This document shows, piece by piece, positions 25,919 through 37,086 of a stretch of 64,000 bases of DNA. The stretch lies in assembly GCA_905221605.1 (NCBI GenBank), contig CAJNDS010000402.1:1-64000 (forward strand), in the 5' to 3' direction. Every line of letters starts with the position of its first letter. Positions within the stretch are counted from its first letter, which is position 1. The notes beneath the pieces were generated by a model. The model ran no database searches and was not told where the DNA came from. It saw only the letters and a list, made by a program, of their open reading frames with translations. The position numbers and the translations under genes were made by a program. This stretch comes from Symbiodinium natans. Its lineage: Eukaryota; Sar; Dinophyceae; Suessiales; Symbiodiniaceae.

Positions 25919-25990
25919 CCCTAAACCCTAAACCCTAAACCCTAAACCCTAAACCCTAAACCCTAAACCCTAAACCCTAAACCCTAAACC
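25919..25990 (-). repeat. interstitial telomere-type repeat (CCCTAAA)n
   Basis: About ten uninterrupted CCCTAAA units, the complement of TTTAGGG, the plant-type telomere repeat that dinoflagellates share. It is internal to the 8.4-kb element, so it is not a chromosome end. Confidence 0.95.
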
Positions 25991-28505
25991 GAACCCCGGG
26001 ATTTAGTTCTTTAAGGATTTCAATGATTTTTTGGGCATTTTAAATTTCATGAAATCCTTGAAAAATTAAATCCCGGGATTTAGTTTTTCAAGGATTTCAA
26101 GGATTTCATAAACTTTAAATACCGGAGCTCCTGCAAAAGCAAACGCCCCCCTCCCCACTCAGAGTACGGGAAGACCACGCGGATTTTAAAATTTATGAAA
26201 TCCTTGAAATCCTTGAAAAATCAAATCCCGGGATTTAATTTTTCAAGGATTTCATAAAATTTAAAATGCCCCAAAAAAGCCTTGAAATCCTTAAAATATT
26301 AAATCCCGGGATTTGATTTTTTAAGGATTTCAAGGATTTTTGGGGCATTTTAAATTTTATGAAATCCTTGAAAAATTAAATCCCGGGATTTGATTTTTCA
26401 AGGATTTCAAGGACTTCATAAAATTTAAATACCGGAACTCCTGCAAAAGCAAACCCCCCCCCTCCCCTCTCAGAGTACGGGAAGACCACGCGGATTTTAA
26501 AATTTATGAAATCCTTGAAATCCTTGAAAAATCAAATCCCGGGATTTGATTTTTCAAGGATTTCATGAAATTTAAAATGCCCAAAAAATCCTTGAAATCC
26601 TTAAAAAAATCAAATCCCGGGATTTAATATTTTAAGGATTTCAAGGATTTTTTGGGCATTTTCAATTTCATGAAATCCTTGAAAAATTAAATCCCGGGAT
26701 TTAATTTTTCAAGGATTTCAAGGATTTCATAAAATTTAAATACCGGAACTCCTGCAAAAGCAAACCCCCCCCTCCCCACTCAGAGTACGGGAAGACCACG
26801 CGGATTTTAAAATTTATGAAATCCTTGAAATCCTTGAAAAATCAAATCCCGGGATTTGATTTTTCAAGGATTTCATAAAATTTAAAATGCCCAAAAAATC
26901 CTTGAAATCCTTAAAATATTAAATCCCGGGATTTGATTTTTAAGGATTTCAAGGATTTTTTGGGCATTTTAAATTTCATGAAATCCTTGAAAAATTAAAT
27001 CCCGGGATTTAATTTTTCAAGGATTTCAAGGATTTCATAAAATTTAAATACCGGAACTCCTGCAAAAGCAAACCCCCCCTCCCCACTCAGAGTACGGGAA
27101 GACCACGCGGATTTTAAAATTTATGAAATCCTTGAAATCCTTGAAAAATCAAATCCCGGGATTTAATTTTTCAAGGATTTCATCAAATTTACAATGCCCA
27201 AAAAATCCTTGAAATCCTTAAAATATTAAATCCCGGGATTTGATTTTTTAAGGATTTCAAGGATTTTTTGGGCATTTTAAATTTGATGAAATCCTTGAAA
27301 AATTAAATCCCGGGATTTGATTTTTCAAGGGTTTCAAGGACTTCATAAAATTTAAATACCGGAACTCCTGCAAAAGCAAACCCCCCCCCCTCCCCTCTCA
27401 GAGTACGGGAAGCCCAAAAAATCCTTGAAATTCCTTGAAAATATTAAATCCCGGGATTTGATTTTTTTAAGGATTTCAAGGATTTTTTGGGCATTTTAAA
27501 TTTCATGAAATCCTTGAAAAATTAAATCCCGGGATTTGATTTTTCAAGGATTTCAAGGACTTCATAAAATTTAAATACCGAAATCCTTGAACAAATCCCG
27601 GGATTTAATTTTTCAAGGATTTCAAAAGCAAACCCCCCCCTCCCCTCTCAGAGTAAGGGAAGACCACGCGGATTTTAAAATTTATGAAATCCTTGAAATC
27701 CTTGAAAAATCAAATCCCGGGATTTGATTTTTCAAGGATTTCATGAAATTTAAAATGCCCAAAAAATCCTTGAAATCCTTAAAAAAATCAAATCCCGGGA
27801 TTTAATATTGTAAGGATTTCAAGGATTTTTTGGGCATTTTAAATTTCATGAAATCCTTGAAAAACTAAATCCCGGGATTTAATTTTTCAAGGATTTCAAG
27901 GATTTCATAAAATTTAAATACCGGAACTCCTGCAAAAGCAAACCCCCCCCTCCCCACTCAGAGTACGGGAAGACCACGCGGATTTTAAAATTTATGAAAT
28001 CCTTGAAATCCTTGAAAAATTAAATCCCGGGATTTAATTTTTCAAGGATTTCATGAAATTTAAAATGCCCAAAAAATCCTTGAAATCCTTAAAATATTAA
28101 ATCCCGGGATTTTATTTTTTTAAGGATTTCAAGGATTTTTTGGGCATTTTAAATTTTATGAAATCCTTGAAAAATTAAATCCCGGGATTTGATTTTTCAA
28201 GGATTTCAAGGATTTCATAAATTTTAAAATCCGCGTGGTCTTCCCCGTACTCTGAGTGGGGAGGGGGGCGGTTTGCTTTTGCAGGAGTTCCGGTATTTAA
28301 ATTTTATGAAATCCTTGAAATCCTTGAAAAATTAAATCCCGGGATTTGATTTTTCAAGGATTTCATAAAATTTTAAATGCCCAAAAAATCCTTGAAATCC
28401 TTAAAATATTAAATCCCGGGATATGATTTTTCTAAGGATTTCAAGGATTTTTTGGGCATTTTAAATTTCATGAAATCCTTGAAAATCAAATCTAGGGATT
28501 TCCCC
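25991..28505. repeat. palindromic satellite, unit about 310 bp
   Basis: More than twenty AAATCCCGGGATTT palindromes, each extended on both sides into longer inverted repeats. One example, 26516-26565, is a perfect 50-bp palindrome centred on CCCGGG. Between them are inverted pairs built from AATGCCCAAAAAATCC and its complement. One asymmetric spacer, CCGGAACTCCTGCAAAAGC followed by a C-tract, marks the unit at 26121, 26431, 26742, 27050, 27358 and 27920, a spacing of about 310 bp. The spacer appears once inverted at 28229-28298. The array can fold into cruciforms or long RNA hairpins. No coding. Confidence 0.92.
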
Positions 28506-28551
28506 GGCGGCAAAAGAGGCGTGCCAAATAGACCCTAAAGGTCCTACGTAC

Positions 28552-28561
28552 ATAGTATAAG
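28552..28561 (+). repeat. target-site duplication, right copy
   Basis: ATAGTATAAG, identical to 20121-20130 and directly outside the right inverted repeat. Confidence 0.85.
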
Positions 28562-29619
28562 ACGCTGTAACTAGATGGAGAGAAGGAGGAGCTTCCGGAG
28601 AAAGCTGCGCGCCACTGCAAGAGAGCATGGGAAATCACTCAGAAGCACCTTCACCTCGGTTGCATTCGACATTGGCAGCAATCCATTCTCGAGGCCTGCT
28701 TGGCGATTGCTCTTGTTGAGACCTGCTGAGAGCTTCTGCCATCCTGCCCAACGCCTTCGTAGAGGTGCGCCGGCGGGAGCGACTTCTCGCTGGACCCCGG
28801 TGTCTCCGCGTGCTGTCCCTCCAACCATTCAGAAACTCGCATCTCTTGGAACTGAATCCATGCTTGTGCACCCCACAATCCCTAGCTGCCCTGTCAGGAC
28901 TGATAAGAGCAGGCCTGGGGCTCCTTGCAGAGGAGCACCTGAGGGCCACTGGAAGCACGACACCCAATGACAGCTGGTTCGTAGCTGCGGTATCTGCAGC
29001 GTCATGGCAACTTGAGCCGCTTAAGCCACGTGACCCACTCAACCCACTCAAACGTGCAGCGCACTCTGGCTCCACACGCGTTCCTATACTCTGCTGGGCA
29101 CTGCTGGGCCATTCCTGGTGAGTGGGTTTCTGGTCTGCGTACTTCATGGCAACCGTTGGTCTGATCCATGTTGAAGGTGTACGGCGTACAGTACTCGATT
29201 CCTTGGCCTTTCCCAACTGAGTGGCCATGTGGTGAATGCCACAGCATCAACAGCCTGAACCGCTTCATTCAACTGCCCCACCCCCAGCCCCTGCCCGCCT
29301 CCACTCCTGACCCCCAGGACAGTTACCCCACTCACCTGGCTCACCTGCCTTCCCCTGAGGTGAGCACCAAGAACTGGCCCAAGGTGAAGTGCCTGGTTGC
29401 CGGATGTAGTGAGAGGTTGAAGAAGAGGCGCGTCAAGGGAGTCACTGTCACCTCAACCGAGCGCCCATGTATTTCCATTTGTTGCTTGCGCACTGCGTGA
29501 TGTGATGTTTCTACGGCCGCCTCGTGACGGAGGTACAGCAACTGGCATACCTACAGCGTCCGGAGCTCAAAAGTGAAGCTCGCAAGCTCGTAAAAGAAGC
29601 TGACAAACTGTTCAACCGC

Positions 29620-29772
29620 TTTAGGCTTTAGGCTTTAGGCTTTAGGCTTTGGGCTTTGGGCTTTAGGGTTTAGGGTTTAGGGTTTAGGGTTTAGGGTTTA
29701 GGGTTTAGGGTTTAGGGTTTAGGGTTTAGGGTTTAGGGTTTAGGGTTTAGGGTTTAGGGTTTAGGGTTTAGG
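29620..29772 (+). repeat. interstitial telomere-type repeat (TTTAGGC then TTTAGGG)n
   Basis: It begins with TTTAGGC and TTTGGGC variants and then runs as about fifteen TTTAGGG units. The orientation is opposite to the CCCTAAA array at 25919-25990. A short GGTTTAGGG tail recurs at about 29918-29975. Confidence 0.95.
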
Positions 29773-29893
29773 ATTTCGTCTGAGATGCACTGCGGATGGC
29801 CGCCGGCGGCAGCGGCGGATCCATGCCCTGCCGAGCACGAGCTGCTGGGCATGAGAGGGCAAGCAACAGTCGAGGCACCGCATATGTCAGGGT

Positions 29894-30015
29894 ACTTCCC
29901 AAAATCTAGGCACCCCTGGGGTTTAGGGTTTAGGGTTCAGGGTTCAGACGGTTCAGAGTTGAGGGTTGAGGGTTTAAGGTCACTTCCCAAAATGTAGGCA
30001 CCCCTTTTCTACCCC
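29894..30015. repeat. direct repeat (ACTTCCCAAAAT-TAGGCACCCC)
   Basis: A segment of about 25 bp containing ACTTCCCAAAA and TAGGCACCCC occurs at 29893 and again at 29980, separated by degenerate TTTAGGG/TTCAGGG sequence. The second copy is followed by CCCCAAATAG, which resembles the complement of the short dispersed repeat family at 12.0 kb. Confidence 0.5.
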
Positions 30016-31422
30016 AAATAGAATAGACTCCCCGAAAACGGAACCCCCAAAAAGGGAACCCCCTTCGAAAACCCCCGATGTGCCACTTCAAGGATTGTGC
30101 CTGGCATGACTCCTCGTCATAGTCGCCCAGCCGATCCAGTAGAGCCCGGTCGGCCTGTGCAAGGATGTGCCACGTAGGGGGGGAGAGCGCCATTCTAATG
30201 ATTCTAATCCCAGAGCGCTGCACCCCTTGAAAGCGCCTCGTCATAGGAAGACAGGCCAGGAGCGCTGCCTCCTTGGAGGCAGATTCTACTCAATGACACG
30301 TCGCTGCACAAGTTGCACTCCAATGGAAACAGACAAGCAAAAACCTGTAACGAAACGCAAGAACACGAGGCAGGTGCCTGCACCAGCAGGAGGCGCTAAT
30401 GGCGACGCCTGTCATCAGAAGCATAGCCCGCTGGCCCGACTGCAAAGGACAGTGTCACTACCGTTTTATGGCCTGTCGGCTGCGTGAACCACCCAGCGCC
30501 AGGCCAAGCTGGGCCATGAAATCATCACTGGCCTCACAGGCAAGCGGCGGCTTTTCTGGCACAAAGTTGAAAAAAAGGAATTTGGCATGCTGCAATTTCG
30601 CAGCCCGCCTGTCTGAATCGGCCATCCGTTCCGTGGAACCACGCCCGCCGACCTGTTGGTGTTCCGTTGGTGTGCAATGGGCAATGGGGGTCAAGACAAG
30701 CTCAGGTCCACTGCTGGAAAACAATCAGAGAGAACTTGCAGGAACTGATGACACCGACAAGGTCATGAGGTGGAAGAACACGACAAGGCAAGAACTGCTC
30801 ATGTCTGACGTTGAGAATTGCTTTGGCCATGTAAGCGATGGCTGGGGACCAACCCGCATCCCACCTCCTAGCTGAGAGAGCTGCTGCTCCATGGCCTCAC
30901 AAGCACATTGCTCTCAGATGCCTTCAGATGCCTTGGGCCTTCAGAACTTTGGAAGGCTGGCGAGTCCAGAGTCCAAAGTCCTCTCACATGAGGACCCTCT
31001 CTTCTGCACCCCGTGCCTGCAGATAATGATGTGGCCGTACCGGCGCCGGCGGCTGCGGTCGCGGAGCCTCGGTTCTCGCAGATGTGTGCAAAGCTGTGGC
31101 CGCAGCTCTCAGAACACTTGAACCGCAGAACCACCACAGCACAGAGCAACAATGCCCCATGTCACTTTATCTTGCATGAATATCCGACCATCCGCGCCGA
31201 TAGCTAAGCAAGAATCGTCAACACGAAGATCTGAAGGTGATGCATTTCCTTGCTATTCGGCGACTTGTGCTTCAAACCCACGTTGACAAGTTCCTCAGTT
31301 CCCTGCCCGGACTTGCGGGGGTGGCTGCGTCGGGGGTGGGCCCTTTCGGAAAGAAATGGAAACTTGTTCCCATGGCTTTTTGCGCCACAGGCATTTGCCC
31401 GCAACTCCACAAGAACTCAGGC

Positions 31423-33036
31423 CTCACGGCGGCTGGCGATGCGCATGAAGGCACGGTCACGGCTCAGCTGCGCCTCAACACCCCCACACATCACCACGGC
31501 GCATAGCGGCACAGCGTGCACGGCGAAGAGCCTGACTTGCAAACAACGCTGACGGCACTGCGCATCACTGGGCCTCTGCCACCAGCTCGGCAGGCAAAGT
31601 TTGCAGAACTTCCTGTCGTGTCCAGGGTGGGCAAGCTTTTGAGAAGCAGGCGCCTTGCTGTTGCAGCATTGCTCGGTGGCCTCCGGGGCGGTCATCAGCA
31701 CCTCCTCGCGGAGCATGGGGTCCAACCTTGCACGCATGAAAAGGCCCTTCGTCATTCTCTCCGAAGAATTCCACAGCAGAATACCATCCGCAGTCTGCAG
31801 CTCTTGCTTGGGCCCCTGCGACGCGATGAAGGAGGCATTGTCCATGTCTCCACCTCACAAGGCAGTGTGTTGAGGCGCCCAGACATCGCGGTGTCGAAGG
31901 CGAGGAATCGGATATGATTTTGGGATTCCATAACCCAGAACCGCAGGAATCTTGTAGTAGAATGCTTCTCAAAGCCCCGGGCTCATTCCGATTGCAGCCG
32001 CAGCCTCGGCAGAGGGCTTCCCCACTTGGATTTCGCTCTGAGGCAAAGAGTGTGTCCCGACCCGTGTCAATTCTTGTTTTGTTCGAGAGAGCTCGTGATC
32101 GTGCTGCACGAGGCCTGCGGAGCTTGTGCCTGTGCTGTGGCGGCTTCAGCCGCTCGCTGCTGGGCACGCTCCTTCACATAAGTGTGGAAGGGAATGGTAT
32201 ACGAGTAGCTGAGAACAAGTTTGGCGCCTGCTCGCGCCGCTTTCTCTCTTCTTCTCTCATGACCTGAAGGAGCGTGAGCCAGCCGAGGCTTGGAAAGCGC
32301 AGTCGGCCACTTGAGAAGTACTGGACTTTCGACAGTTTCCCCCGGCCTCCTCCCGGATCTCAGGGGGGAGCGCCTCGAGAACCGAAGCGTCGATCTCGTG
32401 GTAACCTGGCATCATCGGGGCATCCCCGTGCACATAGGTCGGGTGCTTAAGGAACGCATTGCCCCTCGCTTTCTCTTAGGTCGTTCACACACACTCTCAA
32501 GAGCATGGTCTGCATCATGGGGTCATCAATGTCTCTAGGCTATCTATCTGGGATCAGGGACCAGCTGTGGTCGGGAGTATCCGGGACAAGCCTGCATCTG
32601 GGGCTGCACCAGAGCTGGTGCTCTCAGCAGCACCGCGGGTGCGAAGGTGGTCGACGTTGACCTGCTTGCTCCCCACGACAACACTGTTGAAGCCATTGTT
32701 GAAGCGGCCACAGGGGCCGCTCTGAAGTTGCGATGAGGGCATGCGCTCAGTTCTTAGCATGGAGCCCATCGACCCATGTCTCTAAGGGCCCAGGGATTCC
32801 GACTCTGCAAGCTGTCACACCAAGCCGACCTTGCTCAAGATCAGGCCCAGGCCTGTGACAAGGTCGCCATTACGACTGCTCCTCGCATGTCCTGCCCAGA
32901 TCACTCGCCATAGGGGACGGAGGATTGCAGCCCAAAGAACCCAGGGCTCCATGTGGGAATACAGCGAGAAGGTTGCAAAGACTCTCGCGGGATCCTCTGG
33001 CAGTGCTGCCACGACTGATGGGTCGATCTCCCCAGC
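31423..33036 (-). CDS. HECT E3 ubiquitin ligase, HUWE1/UPL1 type: ubiquitin-binding-motif block
   Basis: Eight exons reproduce the region of plant UPL1/UPL2 that lies N-terminal to the HECT domain. 32983-33036 gives GEIDPSVVAALPEDPAR, a ubiquitin-binding motif. 32347-32405 gives a second, EIDASVLEALPPEIREE. 32228-32263 (VMREEERKRREQ) and 32115-32171 (ERAQQRAAEAATAQAQ) are charged helix. 31820-31853 (DMDNASFIAS), 31681-31726 (LDPMLREEVLMTAPE), 31574-31612 (EVLQTLPAELVAE) and 31423-31473 (AQLSRDRAFMRIASRR) match UPL1 segment by segment. Such motifs hold ubiquitin on the ligase or its targets. The order and strand fit the HECT exons at 7902-14233, so the two blocks form one gene spanning at least 25 kb. 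The 5' end was not found. A small exon is probably missing before 31853. Confidence 0.88.
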
Positions 33037-34450
33037 CTGCACAAGCAAGACACAGCTCTGATTTAGGATGTTCTGAAACTTCTGATGTCCACTCGATATT
33101 CCACTCCTCCCCGGAACCTGTTTGGCATGACGGGGGGAAAGAGGACGTATCTTGAATCAGAAGTATCATGAACCATCGCTCGTCGCATCCTGGAGCAAGG
33201 CTGTCTGCGTGCAGCCCAGGCTGGTCGCCAGTCGCTCCAACTCAGCCTCGACAGGGTTTTGAGTCAAGCCGTGCTTTCCCAAAGGCTTGGAACAGGGTTC
33301 CCCTGGCGCAAGCCCCAAGGCGCAAGCAATTCCCAAAGCAGCAGCTGGATCCTGCAAATCGGAACCCTGCAGCAACTGCATGTCTGCGATCTTCGAACAG
33401 CCACTGCACCATAGGGAGTCATAACTTCCACAACTACTTAGAGGTTGCGACATGTGGTGATTCGGTGGTAACTTTGACCGCATGTCCTCTGCTGCAGCGG
33501 TATCAGCAGCCTCCGAGCTAAGCGGCTGTAGCAACTCTTCTCAAGGCTAATGTGCATGGGCCTCGCCTCTTGCTGGGGCTCGGCCTGTCGCGGGCTATGA
33601 ACAGAGTCTCACACTGCCGATGTGCAAATAAATGTTTGGTCAGCCTTGCCTCCGCTGATGCAACTTCAGCTGGCTCTTTCGCGTCCTGGAAGAACAGGTC
33701 GGGCAACGCATCAGCGCAGCCGCAACATCGCCACCGGTGTTCACACGTTTGGAACCACTTGCACTCCGAACACCCGGTAGTTCTACAAGCCAGCTGCAGC
33801 TGCAAGCTCAAGAAACCCACAAGACAAGATCCTAAAAGCCCTGCATCAGTCGACTCCTGGGCGACCGCTAGGGTGGCCTCTGCAGCCTGAGCTGCATGTC
33901 ACCACGAGCCAAGAGAACAAAAATTAGTACTAATATTATTATGTTTATATCACACACGGCAAAGAGGCACGTGCACAGCATTATTCTATTTATCATTGAT
34001 ATAATATATTAATATTAATAAGAGCAGCCTTCACCCTTAATACGTAAACTCCACCTCCCCCCACCCACCCCTCTGGCCCCTTTCCGGTCGACCCCAGTCA
34101 AAAACAAGTGAACCCAGAGTCAGGCGATCATTTCCTCAATCATTCACTGGGATGTACCATGCATGACGTCTTGGGCACGCACGATGTCTCCTGCGGTGCG
34201 AAGCGAATGGGCAGCGATGAAGACTTTCGGTGTCCGAAGGCTGACTGAGGCACCGCACCGCGCCTTCCCCGGCAGCAACAGTTTCGGGTGGGTCGGCAGA
34301 TGAGGCTGGCGCCTGCGGCATCTGTAAAGCCTTGACTCAGACTAACACTGAGTTTGCAGACTTGGCAGAAGTGAGGCTCCGAAGCATCGGTCAAGAGAAG
34401 TTGTGCTGCCACGGCAATCCCCACTCCGAACTCCCTCAGCTGCAGCACTG
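33037..34450 (-). CDS. candidate upstream exons, possibly of the HECT ligase
   Basis: Minus-strand frames with protein-like composition lie at about 33600-33790, reading CKWFQTCEHRWRCCGCAD and then DLFFQDAKEPAEVASAEAR. Another at about 34330-34448 reads REFGVGIAVAAQLLLTDAS. The first is rich in Cys and could bind a metal. Splice sites were not resolved. They could be N-terminal exons of the ligase or a separate gene. No UBA or armadillo motif was recognised. AT-rich DNA at 33920-34030 lies between the two candidates. Confidence 0.3.
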
Positions 34451-37086
34451 GAATACCTCCAATGCTTATGCCATCTTATGCCTATAAGCTAGCAGACTGT
34501 CAGATTGCACTTACTGTTACATCCTTGGCTCCGCGACTCTGCAGCCCCAAGCAACAAACCTTGGGTTTGGGGGAGCACCCAAACCCTAAGCCCTCACCGG
34601 AAGAAACGGTTTCGGCCTTTCTTCGGTGTTGCGAGGCCGAACTGGAGCTGCCACTCTGCCTTCAAAGCTGTAGTGGGACCCGATGGGGGTTTTACGAGAC
34701 TAGGGGTACCTGATTGGGTTTCTTATTTTAGGCGATCCTCCTATTTGGGGTCGAAATCCGCCGAGGCCTCGGGCCGGAGGTGTATAGGTTGTCACCACAC
34801 CCAAAGCCAATTTTCGGACCCCTTTTTTTGCCTCAAATGGGTACCCCCCCTGGGAAACCGGGGTCCGCAAGCGGACGGTTCGCCTGGACCAGAGGCAGTT
34901 GAAGCCCTCCCAGCAGGGCCCCCCCCCCCCCTTTCCCCCCCCCCCCACCCCCCGCCCCCCACCCCCCCACCCCCCCACCCCCCCCCCCCCCTCCCACCCC
35001 CCACCCCCCCCCCCCACCCCCCCCCCCCCACCCCACCCCCCCCCCCACCCCCCACCCTACCCTCCCGGTTTTCGCGGCTTAAGTGGTGTGAGCACGGCCG
35101 GGGATCGAAGAGTCTAAGCTGCTAAGCTTGAACGGCTCAACCCTACGATCAATCCAAGCCGAACCGTCTCTTCAACCCTAAACCCAAAAAAACCCTAAAC
35201 CCCAAAGCATGAACCTTGAGCCCTAAGCCCTCAATCCTAAACTAACCCTCAACCCTAAACCCCAAACCATAAACCATAAACCCGGAACCCTAAACCCTAA
35301 ACCCAACCCTTATTGCTTGGGTCCAGCGACTTGGGCGCTGCGGAATCACCATGCTCACGCGGATGCGCTGGGCCGAGCCGAGGCTGGTCGCGTAGCGTTA
35401 AAATTAGGGGTCCCTTACCCCACAAGACATTGCAGGCGGAAAAGGCGCGCAGCCTCTTCTCTTTGCCCTCACCGTTGCTATCCTGGGCCAAGGCACCCAC
35501 GGCGCGCTGACAGGAGAACATAGCAGAACAATGCTGGCCTCAGAGGACGTCTTACGGCGTTTTCTCGGAGGCATCGAGTCCTGACAAAAACTCAACGGCA
35601 TAGCTTGCATGAGAGGGGTGTCACAAGGGTGAAGTCCATGTTCCCACTCCTCGCACTGCGAGGCGGATGGGGTCGCCTCAGGCGAGGCCACCACATCCTG
35701 CGAAAGAGCAAAGCTACATTATGTCCCGGCATAAAGCAGGTACTCCCATCATCTTAAGTCATGAACACCCCTGGTAAAGCTGATGGGCCTAACAGTGCCT
35801 AGCAGCCTAGCAGAAGGCTATCTTCTGCCTACAGACTCTTTCTGGCGTCCTGCGGCGGCACCGCCGCAGGAGAGTTGCAGGATGCAGCGGCATCCATGGC
35901 TGTTGTGACAGTGAGTCCTTTAACTGTAAATAGTCTAGGCCTGGTGGAAAGTCGGAATATCAGTGAGCGAAGTGCACTTTCTGAGACTTTGATTCATCAG
36001 TATCCTTGTCGTTGTGAAAAAGAAGGGGCGCTCAAGAACAGCCGGAAAACCTTCTTAACTCGCTATGAAATGCTATGAAGGGGTGGCTGACGCTGGATAA
36101 GTTTCTCTGACTGTTAAGAAGGGTCCAGAAACCCTGAAACACCCAGCGGCGCGCAGCGTCAACAAGGATTCCGAATCAAGGGCCCACGGGCTGGCAAAGT
36201 CAAAACACATCTCCCATGTTTCTCCTGCCCCGAAGCTTTTTGGGAACAAAGTGCACAGCTGCGAAGGGCATGCAAAAAAAATCCCTGTGCGTCCCTAGGA
36301 TTTTAGGGGTTATTATTGGTTTTATAGAATAACTATAAAGGGACCATGAGGGACCACAAGAGAATACTAGTAGTAATTATTGGTATTTCTTCCGTTCCGT
36401 TCCCTAATTATAGTAAATGCTCAAGCTGGTCCAGTCATGTGAAGAACCTCTCTGAGTGCGGGCAGCAATTGGCCTCCTGCCTTAGGATGGCCCATTCCTT
36501 CTAATCGTTGTTCGCTGCGTAGCTGGGGACTCTTCATATCATCATCCGTTACCCCGACTACAGTGTAATCACAGATGTCAAAACGAAAAGGTTTGGTTTT
36601 ATGTGTGCATTAGCACTTCAAGTGGGGACCTTGCCATTGTCAGTCGAAACTCCCGAGAAATAGACCGCTGTTGGACCTGTACACCGCAAGTACCCCAAAA
36701 CAAAAGCCTGAAGAGTACCTTGCATGGCATCCGAAACAGCCTCTGAGCTTATGAACCCCAGGCCCTAGACCCCAACGGCACTTGCGGCTTTATAGCCTCT
36801 TCGGTCGCTAATTCAGCGCGCGCATCTGCCCGAGGAGCAACTTCACGACCTTCGACCTAGCAGGTGGGTTTAGGGTTTAAGCATCGATGTCTGGGACTAA
36901 GAGCAAGCCCGGCAATGCACCACATCCACTACAGGCCATCCTATGTGTACCCCTCAAAAGCAAGAAAGAGCTCCTGTCTTTCAGCAACATGCAGATGCTT
37001 TTTGCCGTCCTCACGGGCAACAGCATCCTTGCTCTCGAAAGGCACTTAGAACCGCATGATCTGTTGTTGTGTGCTTGCACCGAGGG
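34451..37086. other. C-rich and telomere-like low-complexity region
   Basis: 34685-34760 carries a weak copy of the short dispersed repeat from 12.0 kb. 34919-35060 is almost pure C with interspersed CCCACC. 35170-35305 holds degenerate CCCTAAA units. A minus-strand frame at about 35540-35694 contains PPRKRRKTSSEAS, a basic nuclear-signal-like stretch, and may be an exon. 36290-36420 is AT-rich. I could not support any complete gene. Confidence 0.4.

Larger units (their letters stand above)
20131..28551. mobile_element. 8.4-kb TIR-bounded element filled with satellite DNA, no transposase seen
   Basis: The ends are 34-bp inverted repeats, 20131-20164 and 28518-28551. They match at 29 of 34 positions, including a perfect 27-bp core, and both begin with GT at the outer edge. 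A perfect 10-bp direct duplication flanks them. Inside, in order, are a GTA microsatellite, a tandem array that changes strand near 21.07 kb, a GATGATGGG minisatellite, about ten CCCTAAA units and an array of long palindromes. No open frame looks like a transposase. A target duplication of 9-11 bp is typical of Mutator-like elements, so a non-autonomous member of that group is the closest fit, but the family is unassigned. It lies inside the body of the HECT ligase gene. Confidence 0.8.
28562..31422. other. interior of the HECT ligase gene, exons not assigned
   Basis: A minus-strand stretch at about 28570-28615, read after a CTCTCTTGCAG acceptor, gives VARSFLRKLLLLS. It may be an exon directly beside the inserted element. 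Another candidate, 30540-30640 minus, reads AKFLFFNFVPEKPPLACEAS. Neither has a diagnostic motif. The stretch also holds a telomere-type array at 29.6-29.8 kb and a short direct repeat near 29.9 kb. The rest is unassigned and is probably intron. Confidence 0.35.

Noticed and set aside
28575-29228. Overlapping frames of 131 and 197 codons on both strands right of the capsule
   Set aside because: Both are Arg/Ser-rich and mutually antisense, with no motif. At most a short minus-strand exon near 28.6 kb is plausible.
34700-35125. Long Pro-rich and Gly-rich open frames
   Set aside because: They arise from the nearly pure C-tract at 34919-35060, not from a gene.
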